Positions 26,282-35,535 of a stretch of 44,210 bases of DNA are shown here, piece by piece. The notes below the pieces were generated by a model. The model did not search any database, was not told the DNA's origin, and saw nothing but the letters and a program-made list of their open reading frames with translations. The position numbers and the translations under genes were made by a program. The DNA is from Endozoicomonas atrinae (GTDB lineage Bacteria; Pseudomonadota; Gammaproteobacteria; Pseudomonadales; Endozoicomonadaceae), in contig NZ_LUKQ02000017.1 in NCBI RefSeq assembly GCF_001647025.1, positions 1 to 44,210 of the forward strand. Direction: 5' to 3'. The first letter of the stretch is position 1, and each line of letters starts with the position of its first letter.

Positions 26282-26314
26282 ATGGCTCAAAGTAGCTATT
26301 AATAAGGAATAACA

Positions 26315-27397
26315 ATGAGCAAGCAGATTTTATGTCTTCCAGGTGACGGTATTGGCCCTGAGATTATGGCTGAAGCCCTGAAGGTACTGGATGCGGCCAA
26401 ACAGCGTTTCGGGCTTGATATTGAAGTCAGTCATGGTCTGGTCGGAGGTGCTGCTATTGATCATGATGGCGTTCCGCTGAGTGATGAAACGCTGGCGCTG
26501 GCCAGAAACTCGGATGCGATTCTGTTTGGTGCGGTGGGTGGCCCGAAGTGGGATGATCAGCCAATGGCCAACCGCCCTGAAAAAGGGCTGCTGAAACTTC
26601 GCTCTGAACTGGACCTTTTTGCCAACCTCCGTCCGGCAATTCTTTTCCCTCAACTGGCCGAAGCATCCAGCTTGAAACCGGAGCTGGTGGCTGGTCTTGA
26701 TATTCTTATTGTGCGGGAGCTGACCGGCGGTATCTATTTTGGTGAGCCCCGTGGTGTGCGTACCCTGGAAAATGGTGAACGTGAAGGTTATAACACCTAC
26801 GTTTACCGGGAATCTGAAGTTCGTCGTATAGCAAAAGTTGCTTTTGAAGCAGCCCAGAAGCGGGGTGGACGACTCTGTTCGGTTGATAAGTCGAACGTTC
26901 TTGAAGTTACTGGCCTCTGGCGTGAGGTGGTTATCGAGGAGTCTGCCGGTTACAACGATGTTGAGCTGAGCCACATGTATGTTGATAATGCAGCCATGCA
27001 GCTGGTACGAGCACCCAAGCAGTTTGATGTCATGGTAACCGGTAATATGTTTGGTGACATTCTCAGTGACTGTGCGGCGATGTTGACTGGCTCGATCGGT
27101 ATGCTGCCTTCAGCGTCTCTGAATGAAAAGAACCAGGGTATGTATGAGCCGGTTCATGGTTCTGCACCGGATATCGCTGGCGAAAACAAAGCAAACCCTC
27201 TGGCGCAGATCCTGTCACTGGCCATGCTGCTTCGTTACTCCCTTGGTGAAGGAACTACTGCGGATGCGATCGAAAAAGCCGTCAGCGATGTTCTGGATAA
27301 AGGCTATCGTACCGGGGATATTGTCTCTGAAGGTTGTCAGTTGATGGGAACCGTAGAAATGGGTGATGCGGTTGTTGACTGTTTGTTGAATGCATAA
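26315..27397 (+). CDS. leuB: 3-isopropylmalate dehydrogenase
   Basis: NAD-dependent oxidative decarboxylation of 3-isopropylmalate in the leucine pathway. Seen: [18 protein letters not shown], the substrate segment [36 protein letters not shown], and the [20 protein letters not shown] and NAD-binding [12 protein letters not shown] motifs. Length 360. It is separated from leuD by a hairpin repeat, so expression may differ from leuCD. Confidence 0.98.
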   Translation: MSKQILCLPGDGIGPEIMAEALKVLDAAKQRFGLDIEVSHGLVGGAAIDHDGVPLSDETLALARNSDAILFGAVGGPKWDDQPMANRPEKGLLKLRSELDLFANLRPAILFPQLAEASSLKPELVAGLDILIVRELTGGIYFGEPRGVRTLENGEREGYNTYVYRESEVRRIAKVAFEAAQKRGGRLCSVDKSNVLEVTGLWREVVIEESAGYNDVELSHMYVDNAAMQLVRAPKQFDVMVTGNMFGDILSDCAAMLTGSIGMLPSASLNEKNQGMYEPVHGSAPDIAGENKANPLAQILSLAMLLRYSLGEGTTADAIEKAVSDVLDKGYRTGDIVSEGCQLMGTVEMGDAVVDCLLNA

Positions 27398-27466
27398 CGT
27401 ATATAGAATATCGACGGCTTCTGTTTGCTGTTTTGAGAAGAGGCTGTTTGTTCGGGGGAGCGCAGT

Positions 27467-28588
27467 ATGAAAAAAGTAGGTTTTGTTGGCTGGAGAGGAA
27501 TGGTTGGCTCCGTATTAATGGAGCGTATGCAGGAAGAAAACGACTTTACCCGTTTGCAGGGTAAAGGTGTAGAGCCTGTATTCTTCACGACCTCTCAGCT
27601 GGGCCAGCCCGGGCCAGATGTTGGTGTGCCTGTAGGTGAGCTTCAGGATGCCCATGATATAGATGCCCTCCGTGAAATGGACATTATTATCTCGTGCCAG
27701 GGTGGTGATTATACGGGCAAAGTCTTCCAGCCATTGCGTGATAGTGGTTGGCAGGGGTACTGGATTGATGCCGCTTCCTCCCTGCGGATGAACGATGATG
27801 CGGTAGTTATTCTTGATCCCGTCAACCGAAATGTGATTGACCGTGCGCTGAATGATGGCGTCAAGAACTTTGTCGGTGGTAACTGCACGGTTTCCCTGAT
27901 GTTGATGGCGATTGGCGGGCTCTTTCGGCAGGACGCTGTTGAGTGGGTCAGTGCCATGACTTATCAGGCCGCCAGTGGTGCCGGTGCCAGAAACATGCGT
28001 GAGCTGATCAGCCAGATGGGCTGTATCCAGAGCAATGTAGCTACAGAACTGTCGGATCCGGCCAGTGCCATTCTGGATATCGATCGTAAGACATCCTCTC
28101 TTTTGAGAAGCACGGATCTCCCACAGAGTGAGTTTGGTGTTCCATTGGCCGGAAGTCTGATTCCCTACATCGATAAAGAATTGGATAATGGTCAGAGCCG
28201 CGAAGAGTGGAAGGCACAGGCGGAGACCAACAAGATCCTGGGTCGCCAGGCTTCACCGGTACCTGTGGATGGAGTCTGCGTTCGTATTGGTGCTATGCGC
28301 TGTCATAGTCAGGCGTTGACCATCAAGCTGCGTAAAGATATTCCCATGACGGATATTGAAGCGATGATTGCTGGCGCCAATGACTGGGTATCCGTCGTTC
28401 CAAACCACCGGGAAGAGACTATGCATCAGTTGACACCTGCCGCGGTAACCGGGCGTCTGGATATTCCGGTGGGCCGCCTTCGTAAATTAAATATGGGACC
28501 TGACTATCTGACGGCATTTACCGTGGGTGATCAGCTATTGTGGGGAGCCGCAGAGCCACTTCGTCGCATGTTGACAATATTGCTCTAG
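27467..28588 (+). CDS. asd: Aspartate-semialdehyde dehydrogenase
   Basis: Makes aspartate semialdehyde for lysine, threonine, methionine and diaminopimelate. The gammaproteobacterial type starts [18 protein letters not shown]. Catalytic Cys140 lies in [29 protein letters not shown] and [12 protein letters not shown] complete it. At 373 residues it is near E. coli Asd (367). GGGGGAGCGC precedes ATG. The leuB-asd order is conserved in Pseudomonas relatives. Confidence 0.97.
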   Translation: MKKVGFVGWRGMVGSVLMERMQEENDFTRLQGKGVEPVFFTTSQLGQPGPDVGVPVGELQDAHDIDALREMDIIISCQGGDYTGKVFQPLRDSGWQGYWIDAASSLRMNDDAVVILDPVNRNVIDRALNDGVKNFVGGNCTVSLMLMAIGGLFRQDAVEWVSAMTYQAASGAGARNMRELISQMGCIQSNVATELSDPASAILDIDRKTSSLLRSTDLPQSEFGVPLAGSLIPYIDKELDNGQSREEWKAQAETNKILGRQASPVPVDGVCVRIGAMRCHSQALTIKLRKDIPMTDIEAMIAGANDWVSVVPNHREETMHQLTPAAVTGRLDIPVGRLRKLNMGPDYLTAFTVGDQLLWGAAEPLRRMLTILL

Positions 28589-28622
28589 GCTTCTGTACCT
28601 CTATGCAAACATAGTTCGATAT

Positions 28623-28687
28623 ATTACAGAGGCACAAAGGCGCGAAGAATGCTTGTCATTTCGTGTCTTTGTGCCTTTGTGGTAATT
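28623..28687. repeat. CACAAAG hairpin repeat, copy 3
   Basis: ATTACAGAGGCACAAAGGCG begins the left arm at 28623; TTTGTGCCTTTGTGGTAAT ends the right arm at about 28687. This is the best-conserved form of the repeat (GCACAAAGG / CCTTTGTGC). It lies between asd and the first hotdog gene. Confidence 0.72.
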
Positions 28688-28711
28688 AAATAATCAGAAA
28701 ACGAATTTATT

Positions 28712-29173
28712 ATGTTAACGGAACAACAGCTGACAGAATTTGCCAGCAACTTTGTCAAAGTTATTCCTCATTGCCTTCATTTGAATATGTCATTGGTCAA
28801 AGCGGATCGTAATGGTATTGAACTGGAGATGCCCTACGACAGTCGGCTGATTGGGAACCCTGAAACCGGTGTCATTCACTCTGGTGCCATTACCACACTG
28901 ATGGATTCCTGTTGCGGTCTGGCTGTGTTTACTCGAATGGAGCAGCTGGAAGCATGCCCGACACTGGATCTGCGTATTGACCATATGACCACTGCTCAGC
29001 CTGATAAACCCGTCCGGGCATTTGCCGAGGCATACCATATAACACGTTCCATGGTGTTTACCCGGGGTGTTGCCTATCAGGAGAGTCGTGATCAACCCAT
29101 TGCTCATGCAGTAGGCACCTTTATGCGAATAGGGCAAAACTCCATGAAGTCGATGCAGGAGCGTTTTCAATGA
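28712..29173 (+). CDS. Hotdog-fold thioesterase (PaaI-like), first of tandem pair
   Basis: A 153-residue single hotdog domain of the 4HBT/PaaI type, which would hydrolyse acyl-CoA thioesters. The signature GNPETGVIHSGAITTLMDSCCGLAVF has the GxxHxG helix start. LDLRIDHMTTAQPDKPVRAFAE forms the central strand region. Its stop overlaps the next gene's ATG by four bases, so the two products are probably made together. Substrate unknown. Confidence 0.85.
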   Translation: MLTEQQLTEFASNFVKVIPHCLHLNMSLVKADRNGIELEMPYDSRLIGNPETGVIHSGAITTLMDSCCGLAVFTRMEQLEACPTLDLRIDHMTTAQPDKPVRAFAEAYHITRSMVFTRGVAYQESRDQPIAHAVGTFMRIGQNSMKSMQERFQ

Positions 29174-29619
29174 AGGCTGAGTTCGCAAAAATTATAAAGG
29201 ATGCAAGGGACTCAAGAGATTACAGTATTCTGACCAGTGGTATTCCCTATGCCAGCCTGATCGGTATGCAGTGCACGCCCATGGGCGATGATGCCCTATT
29301 TACTCTCCCTAATCAGATGACCAATATCGGTAACCCCATACTTCCTGCCATTCATGGGGGGGTTATTGGTGGTTTTATGGAGATGTCTGCGGCGTTGCAT
29401 TTAATGCTGTTTATGGATGAGCCAAGGTTACCCAAAATTATTGATTTCTCCATTGACTATCTTCGCTCCGGGCAGCCAAAGGATACTTTTGCTCACTGTG
29501 AAGTCTGTCGTCAGGGAGCGAGGGTAGCCAATGTGGCAGTGACTGCCTGGCAGAGTAAAAGGGAGTTACCAATAGCGATAGCGCGCGGACATTTCAAACT
29601 TTCAAAAGGAACTGCCTGA
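29170..29619 (+). CDS. Hotdog-fold thioesterase (PaaI-like), second of tandem pair
   Basis: A 149-residue hotdog protein: NPILPAIHGGVIGGFMEMSAA is the family helix, and PKIIDFSIDYLRSGQPKDTFAHCEV the long strand. Overlap with the first gene suggests a heteromeric pair or a duplicated enzyme with divided specificity. The pair sits between asd and the usg-like gene, where Pseudomonas-type genomes usually have neither; that comparison is from memory. Confidence 0.83.
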   Translation: MKAEFAKIIKDARDSRDYSILTSGIPYASLIGMQCTPMGDDALFTLPNQMTNIGNPILPAIHGGVIGGFMEMSAALHLMLFMDEPRLPKIIDFSIDYLRSGQPKDTFAHCEVCRQGARVANVAVTAWQSKRELPIAIARGHFKLSKGTA

Positions 29620-29739
29620 AACTGCTTGCCTGATATCAATGCCCTGTATAAAGTCGACGGTTTTGTATCATTTGTGTGGTTTTGGCTGAAACAGTGTCAA
29701 AGATCAACATATTTTCTGTGGCTTGCGGGGCCTTAATCC

Positions 29740-30759
29740 ATGAACCGAACATACAATATTGCTATTTACGCTGCCGACACGCTGGCTGGTGAAACTCTGG
29801 TTCGGCAACTGGAAGAACAATTGTTTGATGGTAAGCCACTGCCGGTTATGAGCCTTTATCCGCTCACTGAGTCTTCACAGGCTTCCGGTTCTGTGGAGTT
29901 TCATGGAGAAACGCTGGAGTTTATTGCTGCTGATGAAGCAGAATTTTCCTCAGCTGATTTTCTGGTGATGCCAGCCTGGTGTACCCGAAATGCGGAATTG
30001 ATGACTCGGGCTGTAGAGAGTGGCTGCACCATTATTGATGCCTCAAAGGGGGCAGCATCACAAGGTTATACAGTGCCGGTAATGGCTGGTCTGAATGAGC
30101 ATTTTATCGAAGAAGCGGTAGATAATCGTTACTTTGCTGTACCTGGGTCTGCTGTTGCCTGCTTACTTCCTCTGCTGCAAAAGCTTCACCAGCGATTTAC
30201 TCTGAGTCGTATGAATCTGGTGGTTATGCAGCCGGTTGCTTCACTTGGTAAAAAAGGTGTCGATGCCTTGCGTAAGCAAACCATTGAACTGCTAAACGGA
30301 AAGCCGGTAGAGCATGAGAATTTTCCCGCTCGTCTGGCCTACAATCTGATTCCGGAGGTAGATGCAGGAGAGGGAGAGGAAATCATTAATGAAGTCAATA
30401 TGCGTAATGAACTTCTGGTGGCTCTGGGAGAGGCGTTGGACATCCGTGTGACCTGCATCACAGCTCCTGTATTTTTTGGTGACAGCTATGTTATTGATCT
30501 GGATACTGTCCAACCGGTTGATATTCAGGAAATAGAGTCTTTACTATCAGAGCATCCTGAAATGTCAGTGGCTGATGGTTCTAATTTACCTACCCTTGAA
30601 GACGCTGCGGGAAGTGATCAGCTGCATATAGGTAAGATCCGGCAGCAATCAGATTATGAAACAGACTTGAGTTTCTGGATTGTGGCCGATAGCTTCAAGA
30701 GAAGTGCTGTTCATGCTGTTGAATTGATTGGGTTATTGATAAAAGACTTTGCTAAGTGA
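29740..30759 (+). CDS. usg: Usg-1-like, aspartate-semialdehyde-dehydrogenase homologue, probably inactive
   Basis: A 339-residue Asd-fold protein (IAIYAADTLAGETLVRQL, IIDASKGAA, NLIPEVDAGEGEEI, RVTCITAPVFFGDSY). The catalytic Cys of Asd (NC[ST]T) is replaced by Ser137 in AVPGSAVAC, so dehydrogenase activity is not expected. Usg proteins keep the fold without a known reaction. Position between asd and fimV is the conserved one. Confidence 0.87.
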   Translation: MNRTYNIAIYAADTLAGETLVRQLEEQLFDGKPLPVMSLYPLTESSQASGSVEFHGETLEFIAADEAEFSSADFLVMPAWCTRNAELMTRAVESGCTIIDASKGAASQGYTVPVMAGLNEHFIEEAVDNRYFAVPGSAVACLLPLLQKLHQRFTLSRMNLVVMQPVASLGKKGVDALRKQTIELLNGKPVEHENFPARLAYNLIPEVDAGEGEEIINEVNMRNELLVALGEALDIRVTCITAPVFFGDSYVIDLDTVQPVDIQEIESLLSEHPEMSVADGSNLPTLEDAAGSDQLHIGKIRQQSDYETDLSFWIVADSFKRSAVHAVELIGLLIKDFAK

Positions 30760-30872
30760 TAACTTAGGCTAACTGCTTGGCGTTCCTTGCTGTATGGGGA
30801 AAGGGGGCTGCTTTCTCAACAGCTGAAGGCAGAAGGGGCTCAAACAGTCTATGTATAAAACAAGGATTCACG

Positions 30873-33119
30873 ATGAAACTGCAAAAACTTGTAGTAGTGA
30901 TGTCAGCGCTGGCAGGGGGTATTGCTTCAATTAATTCCCATGCGCTGGGTCTGGGGGAGGTGAAGCTTTATTCCGCTTTGAATCAGCCCCTGGTGGCTGA
31001 GATAGAGTTAATGCAGGTCAATGATCTCACACGCAATGAGATCCTGTCTAACTTGGCCAGCAAATCAGACTTTGAGCGGGCTGGTGTTGAGCGTCCTTTC
31101 ATTTTGAATAATCTTCGGTTTACTTCCGAAGTTGGCCCTGATGGCAAAGGTTTGATCAAGGTCACCAGTGATGGCCCTGTTCATGAGCCTTATCTCAACT
31201 TTCTGGTTGAGGTGCACTGGCCAAGTGGTCGCCTGTTGAAGGAGTATACCCTTCTCCTTGATCCTCCGGCCTTTAATGGTCAAGCATCAGCGCCTGTTGT
31301 GAAGCCCACTTCAGCGCCATCTCATTATGGAACTAATCCTGTATGGGACGAGCCGCCCAGGCCTAATCGTAACTATGTGCCGCAACAGGAACAGGCTGGC
31401 TATCGTGACTCCAGTCAGCGGCAACAGGTTCAGCGAATTTCTTCCAGTCGGAATTATGCCTCATCGGGTATGGCGGATAGCCCATCCCGGACTTATCGTG
31501 TGAATAGAAATGACAGCCTCTGGGAAATCGCAGAGAGAGTGCGCCCCGATTCCGGGGTGACGGTACAGCAGACCATGCTGGCGATTCAGCGTGGAAACCC
31601 TCAGGCATTTATTGATAACAACATTAACCGCCTCAAGAGCGGGCAGGTTCTCCGGATACCAAGTCGCAGTGATATTACCCGTTTGACCGTCCGTGAAGCG
31701 GTTGCTGATGTATCCAGACAGAATCGAGAGTGGCGGGGACGTAGCCAGGTTGCGCAATTGGATGCCACGAGAAGAACTTCATCCGTTTCCAGAGATTCCC
31801 GAAAGTCTGTCGATGGTAAGTTGGCCATCGTCTCGGGTGATGCGTCTACCGGACGTGGGCAGGATCTCGGTGGGGATACTGCTGGTGGAAATGCGGTGTT
31901 GCAGACTGAGCTGGCCATGACCCGTGAACAGCTTGATAAACTGAGTCGGGAGAATGCTGAGCTTAACAGCAGGCTGAAAGATCTTGATGATCAGATTGCT
32001 ACTCTTAAGCGCCTGGTTGCCATGAAGGATGATCAGATGGCTGCCCTGCAGAGTCAGTCCGGGTCAGTACCACCGGTGCCCATGCAGCGCCAGTCTGAAA
32101 CAGTGGCCAAGCCTGGTATGATGGATACCCTCTTTGGAAATCCTCTGTTGTTGCTTCTTCTGGCCCTAGTGCCTTTAGGAGGTGCTGGCTGGCTCTTTTA
32201 TCAGCGTCGCAGGAGGGAGCAGGAAGCACAGGAAGATGAAGGTGTTGATGCGGATATTCAGTCTCTCAATTTGAATAAGGAGGCGCCGGTTGATGCTTCC
32301 CCAAAGCCAATCACCTCTCCCAGCGCTGAGGATGAACTGAAGTTTGATGATGCGCTGGCCATCGATGATTCGGTTGTTGATGAAGTAGAAGCTGATGGGG
32401 AAACAACTCAGCAGACAGAAGACCCGCTGAGCGAAGCAGATATTTATATTGCCTATGGTCGCTTGACTCAGGCTGAGGAATTATTGAGTCAGGCAATCTA
32501 TAACGAGCCGGGAAGATCAGACCTGAAGTTGAAGCTTCTTGAGGTTCATTCGGAAAGTGGCGATCTTGATAAGTTTAATCAGGCATTAGCTGATCTGGAG
32601 GCGGCCGGTGATCCTGCCGCAATGCGTGAAGCGGATGTCTTCAAGGCCCGGTTCCCAGATGCGTTTGAAGGTGTTTCAGCGCCGGATGAGATGCCTGATC
32701 TTGATCTTGATGGCCTTGAGCTGGATTCTGATGAGCAGGGAGCCGACTCTCTGGATGATCTGGATTTTGATCTGGATGATTTTGATCTGGATGAGGAGTC
32801 AGAAGCTGCCGCACAGCCAGAGACAAGTGAGCTTGATGATCTGGATTTTGGTTCTGAGGTTGACGATGTGCTTGCTCAGGATACGCAGGCTGCTTTCTCT
32901 GATGAAGGCGGTTCGAGTCTTGAAGCTTCTCTTGATGATGACCTTGATTTCCTTTCAGAAGGTGATGAGGTTGCTACCAAGCTTGATCTGGCAAGAGCTT
33001 ATATGGATATGGGTGATATGGAAGGTGCCTCTGCAATTCTTCAGGAAGTTATTGAGCAGGGTAGTGATGAGCAGAAACAGGAAGCCATGTCACTACTTGA
33101 GAATGCCGGAACCAATTGA
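30873..33119 (+). CDS. fimV: FimV: LysM-containing inner-membrane pole/motility assembly protein
   Basis: FimV binds peptidoglycan and organises polar machinery (type IV pili, type II secretion) in Pseudomonas-type bacteria. ATG 30873 has AAGGA upstream and is followed by a signal peptide (LVVVMSALAGGIASINSHA). Then come the N-terminal FimV domain (LGEVKLYSALNQPLVAEIEL), LysM at about 206-262 (RTYRVNRNDSLWEIAERV), a coiled coil near 340-390 and a membrane helix near 418-441 (LLLLLLALVPLGGAGWLFY). A long Asp/Glu-rich cytoplasmic part has TPR-like pieces, ending with the FimV C-terminal motif (KLDLARAYMDMGDMEGA). At about 748 residues it is shorter than P. aeruginosa FimV. Confidence 0.95.
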   Translation: MKLQKLVVVMSALAGGIASINSHALGLGEVKLYSALNQPLVAEIELMQVNDLTRNEILSNLASKSDFERAGVERPFILNNLRFTSEVGPDGKGLIKVTSDGPVHEPYLNFLVEVHWPSGRLLKEYTLLLDPPAFNGQASAPVVKPTSAPSHYGTNPVWDEPPRPNRNYVPQQEQAGYRDSSQRQQVQRISSSRNYASSGMADSPSRTYRVNRNDSLWEIAERVRPDSGVTVQQTMLAIQRGNPQAFIDNNINRLKSGQVLRIPSRSDITRLTVREAVADVSRQNREWRGRSQVAQLDATRRTSSVSRDSRKSVDGKLAIVSGDASTGRGQDLGGDTAGGNAVLQTELAMTREQLDKLSRENAELNSRLKDLDDQIATLKRLVAMKDDQMAALQSQSGSVPPVPMQRQSETVAKPGMMDTLFGNPLLLLLLALVPLGGAGWLFYQRRRREQEAQEDEGVDADIQSLNLNKEAPVDASPKPITSPSAEDELKFDDALAIDDSVVDEVEADGETTQQTEDPLSEADIYIAYGRLTQAEELLSQAIYNEPGRSDLKLKLLEVHSESGDLDKFNQALADLEAAGDPAAMREADVFKARFPDAFEGVSAPDEMPDLDLDGLELDSDEQGADSLDDLDFDLDDFDLDEESEAAAQPETSELDDLDFGSEVDDVLAQDTQAAFSDEGGSSLEASLDDDLDFLSEGDEVATKLDLARAYMDMGDMEGASAILQEVIEQGSDEQKQEAMSLLENAGTN

Positions 33120-33152
33120 TCTTCATCTGATTAATTAACTCTCTACATCTAA

Positions 33153-33178
33153 AAGAGCTCTTGTGAGCTCTTTTTTTT
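33153..33178 (+). terminator. Intrinsic terminator after fimV
   Basis: AAGAGCTC/GAGCTCTT stem with a TTGT loop and eight T residues. Confidence 0.92.
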
Positions 33179-33404
33179 ACTTTATCGTTTTGGGCATTGG
33201 GCATTGGGCTTTGCAAAAAGACCTGTTGTGTGTCCTGACTGTACGCATTGGTCAGCCCGTCAATACTACGAAGATCACACCATATCCAGCTTAAGTTATC
33301 AATCTACCTCTTTTACTATTGTTTTTATGGCTGTGGGGGGCTTTTAACGTCACTTCAAATTGCAGTTACTAAAAATAATAGTGATAGGTTGTTATTGGTA
33401 AAAA

Positions 33405-33444
33405 GAATACTAGTATTCAAAAATATCAATGGGTATTAGTATTC
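33405..33444. promoter_or_regulatory. Tandem palindromic operator candidate
   Basis: GAATACTAGTATTC (33405-33418) is a perfect 14-bp palindrome. GGGTATTAGTATTC (33431-33444) is a second, 11/14-matching copy with the same orientation and 26-bp spacing, about 2.5 helical turns. The second copy covers the -35 area of the promoter box at 33454. Confidence 0.6.
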
Positions 33445-33453
33445 ATAATTATT

Positions 33454-33459
33454 TATAAT
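33454..33459 (+). promoter_or_regulatory. Consensus -10 box TATAAT
   Basis: A perfect TATAAT. The -35 position (around 33431) is GGGTAT, a poor match, and overlaps the palindromic site. This suggests a regulated promoter with a leader of about 165 bases. Confidence 0.5.
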
Positions 33460-33630
33460 GCACCTGTTGTATGATTTGAAGTGGGGTGCTGAAACAGCAG
33501 GAGGGCGTTAAGAGGTAATCATTTTTGTTATTTGCAGTGTTGTAATCTGGCATTGAAAAAAAATGCATGCCGCAATGGCTGTGCTCATGGCCATTGTTGA
33601 TTTCAAAATAAATTAAAAGAAGTAAAACTA

Positions 33631-35241
33631 ATGCGCACAAAACTAAAAAAAGCAGTACTTACATCAGTAATGGCTTCCATGGCCATTGGTTCCGTTTTTG
33701 CGGGTAACCCTGCACCATTAAATCCTTACCTGGCTGACTCGAATAATCCGATCGGTCATAATAATTCAGCTCAGCAGACCAGTGTTCCGGGCGAAGGCCC
33801 AACATCTCCGAGCCGTGTTCTTGATCCATATCAGGATGTTACCTGGTTGGCATCAGGAACGTTCCAGTTTGGTCAGCCGACCTCTGGTCCTTACCCTGAC
33901 GGTCGTCGTGTTTTGTGGGGCAGTGGTATAGATCGTATCGTCAAAATTGATTATGAAACCCATGATGTCTTGTCAATCTATAAGCTCCCGGGTCGTGACT
34001 ACCTGAATATGGGGATGGGGCTGGAAGTGTTTGAGAAAATGGATACGCTCGATGCGGATCAGGGGCTTCAATGGGTATTCCAGAACGTCGCTCCTTTAAT
34101 GGCGGATCTGTCTGGAGCCTATACGGTGATCAATAGTGATAACCAGTTTGTTATTGGTCGAAGTGATCCTATTGACCCCTCTGATAAAAGCAAAGGGTTT
34201 CGCAGCTCCGTCAATGTGTATGGGGATGCTGTTGAGGGGGATCCAGACTCACAGATAACGAAATACGATACTGTTTATCTGCCAGATGAAGTTAGTGGCT
34301 CCCTGGTAGGGATGAATATGACCTTTGATGGCTGGTACATGATGATTGCTGGTGATGGAAAGCTGGTCGCGGTATCAAAAAGGCTGAGAAGAATGGAAGT
34401 GTTTGACATTGCTTCCATGATTGATGGCGTTGACCAGGTCACTGTTCGTAACTCAGTAACCATTGATGAAGACGGTGGTGTTTATGTTGCCACTGAAAAT
34501 TATATGGTTAAAGTTGTCTGGGATGGTCGGAAGTTCAGATCTGGAAAGAGATCCGGTGCGTGGGTTGCCAAATATCCTAATGAAACCACTGGTTCCGGTT
34601 CTACACCATCGCTGATGGGTTTTGGTGAAGAGGATCAGTTTGTCGTTATTACTGATGGTAAAAAGCATATGGGGATTGCGCTGTTCTGGCGTAATGAAAT
34701 CCCTGATGGTTGGGTGCCACCGGAAGGTGTTGACGACCCGCGCTACGCAGGTTATCTGAACACCTCAATGGTGCCGTTGGAAGAGGGTACTCAAACTGAG
34801 CAGTCTGTGCTGGTTAATGGTTATGGTGCCATGGTGGTGAATAATACACCGTCCGGTCGCCCCGCCTGGTTCCCTGAAGGGCGTGATTCCATGATTGTGG
34901 GGTGGGTTGGTCATCACGATACCTATAAACCTTATGGTGTTGAAAAGTTTGAATGGGATCCCGTTGCTCGTGAGTTTAAGTCTGCGTGGATTAATATGGA
35001 TGTAAGCTCTCTCAATGCCGCGCCAACCATGGCTGCACAATCTGATATGGCTTATACCGTGGGTGGCCGTGATGGTAAATACACCGTTGAAGCTATTGAT
35101 TGGACGACCGGCGAAACAGCCAGAACCTGGGTGTTGGGAAGTTCTCGATTTAATAGCCTGTATGCCGGTATATTGATAGATATGGAAGGTCGTTTACATT
35201 ACACCAGTCTCTGGGGTAAGACACGACTTGAGATCGATTGA
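33631..35241 (+). CDS. Exported beta-propeller-like protein of unknown function
   Basis: A 536-residue protein with a clear signal peptide (LTSVMASMAIGSVFA, cleaved before GNPAP), so periplasmic or secreted. I do not recognise a named family. Repeated blade-like strand patterns (RIVKIDYETHDVLSIYKL, RRMEVFDIASM, GGVYVATENYMVKVVWDG, KYTVEAIDWTTGETARTWVL) and the closing GILIDMEGRLHYTSLWGKTR suggest a six- or seven-bladed propeller. This could be a sugar or lipid-binding protein or an enzyme such as a lactonase. It has its own promoter and terminator and interrupts the usual fimV-truA neighbourhood. Confidence 0.55.
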   Translation: MRTKLKKAVLTSVMASMAIGSVFAGNPAPLNPYLADSNNPIGHNNSAQQTSVPGEGPTSPSRVLDPYQDVTWLASGTFQFGQPTSGPYPDGRRVLWGSGIDRIVKIDYETHDVLSIYKLPGRDYLNMGMGLEVFEKMDTLDADQGLQWVFQNVAPLMADLSGAYTVINSDNQFVIGRSDPIDPSDKSKGFRSSVNVYGDAVEGDPDSQITKYDTVYLPDEVSGSLVGMNMTFDGWYMMIAGDGKLVAVSKRLRRMEVFDIASMIDGVDQVTVRNSVTIDEDGGVYVATENYMVKVVWDGRKFRSGKRSGAWVAKYPNETTGSGSTPSLMGFGEEDQFVVITDGKKHMGIALFWRNEIPDGWVPPEGVDDPRYAGYLNTSMVPLEEGTQTEQSVLVNGYGAMVVNNTPSGRPAWFPEGRDSMIVGWVGHHDTYKPYGVEKFEWDPVAREFKSAWINMDVSSLNAAPTMAAQSDMAYTVGGRDGKYTVEAIDWTTGETARTWVLGSSRFNSLYAGILIDMEGRLHYTSLWGKTRLEID

Positions 35242-35273
35242 TATTTTCATAGACTAAAGAAAGAAAATGACAT

Positions 35274-35303
35274 AGAGCGCCTTTTATTGGCGCTCTTTTT
35301 TTA
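35274..35303 (+). terminator. Intrinsic terminator after propeller-like gene
   Basis: AGAGCGCC (35274-35281) pairs with GGCGCTCT (35289-35296), followed by a T-run. Confidence 0.92.
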
Positions 35304-35535
35304 GGGCAAAGCATTTGGTTCTTGATTATTTCTTTATCAATTAAGGGTTAAAAAAGCAGTGGTTTAATTGCTGTGAAGAAAAGATACCATAGATTCTAGT
35401 TTAAGTGTTTATAAGGCTTTTGATGTATGTTTAAGGCGATACTTTTCTGGAAGGCTGAACAAGCTTGCATCCGTCATTGAACTTTTTAAGCTTCAATGAG
35501 TCTGTCAAGTATGTTCATTTCATACTTCTTGGAAT

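Larger units (their letters stand above)
33180..33630. other. Intergenic region before exported propeller-like gene
   Basis: No convincing gene; a 63-codon frame at 33248 has no support. It contains the short tandem TTGGGCA repeats near 33190-33210, the paired palindromes at 33405-33444 and a TATAAT box, so it acts mainly as a promoter region with a long 5' leader. Confidence 0.5.

Noticed and set aside
32608-33138. 176-codon frame rich in Leu, Met and Ile inside fimV
   Set aside because: It is a shifted reading of the Asp/Glu-repeat part of FimV (GAT-rich codons).
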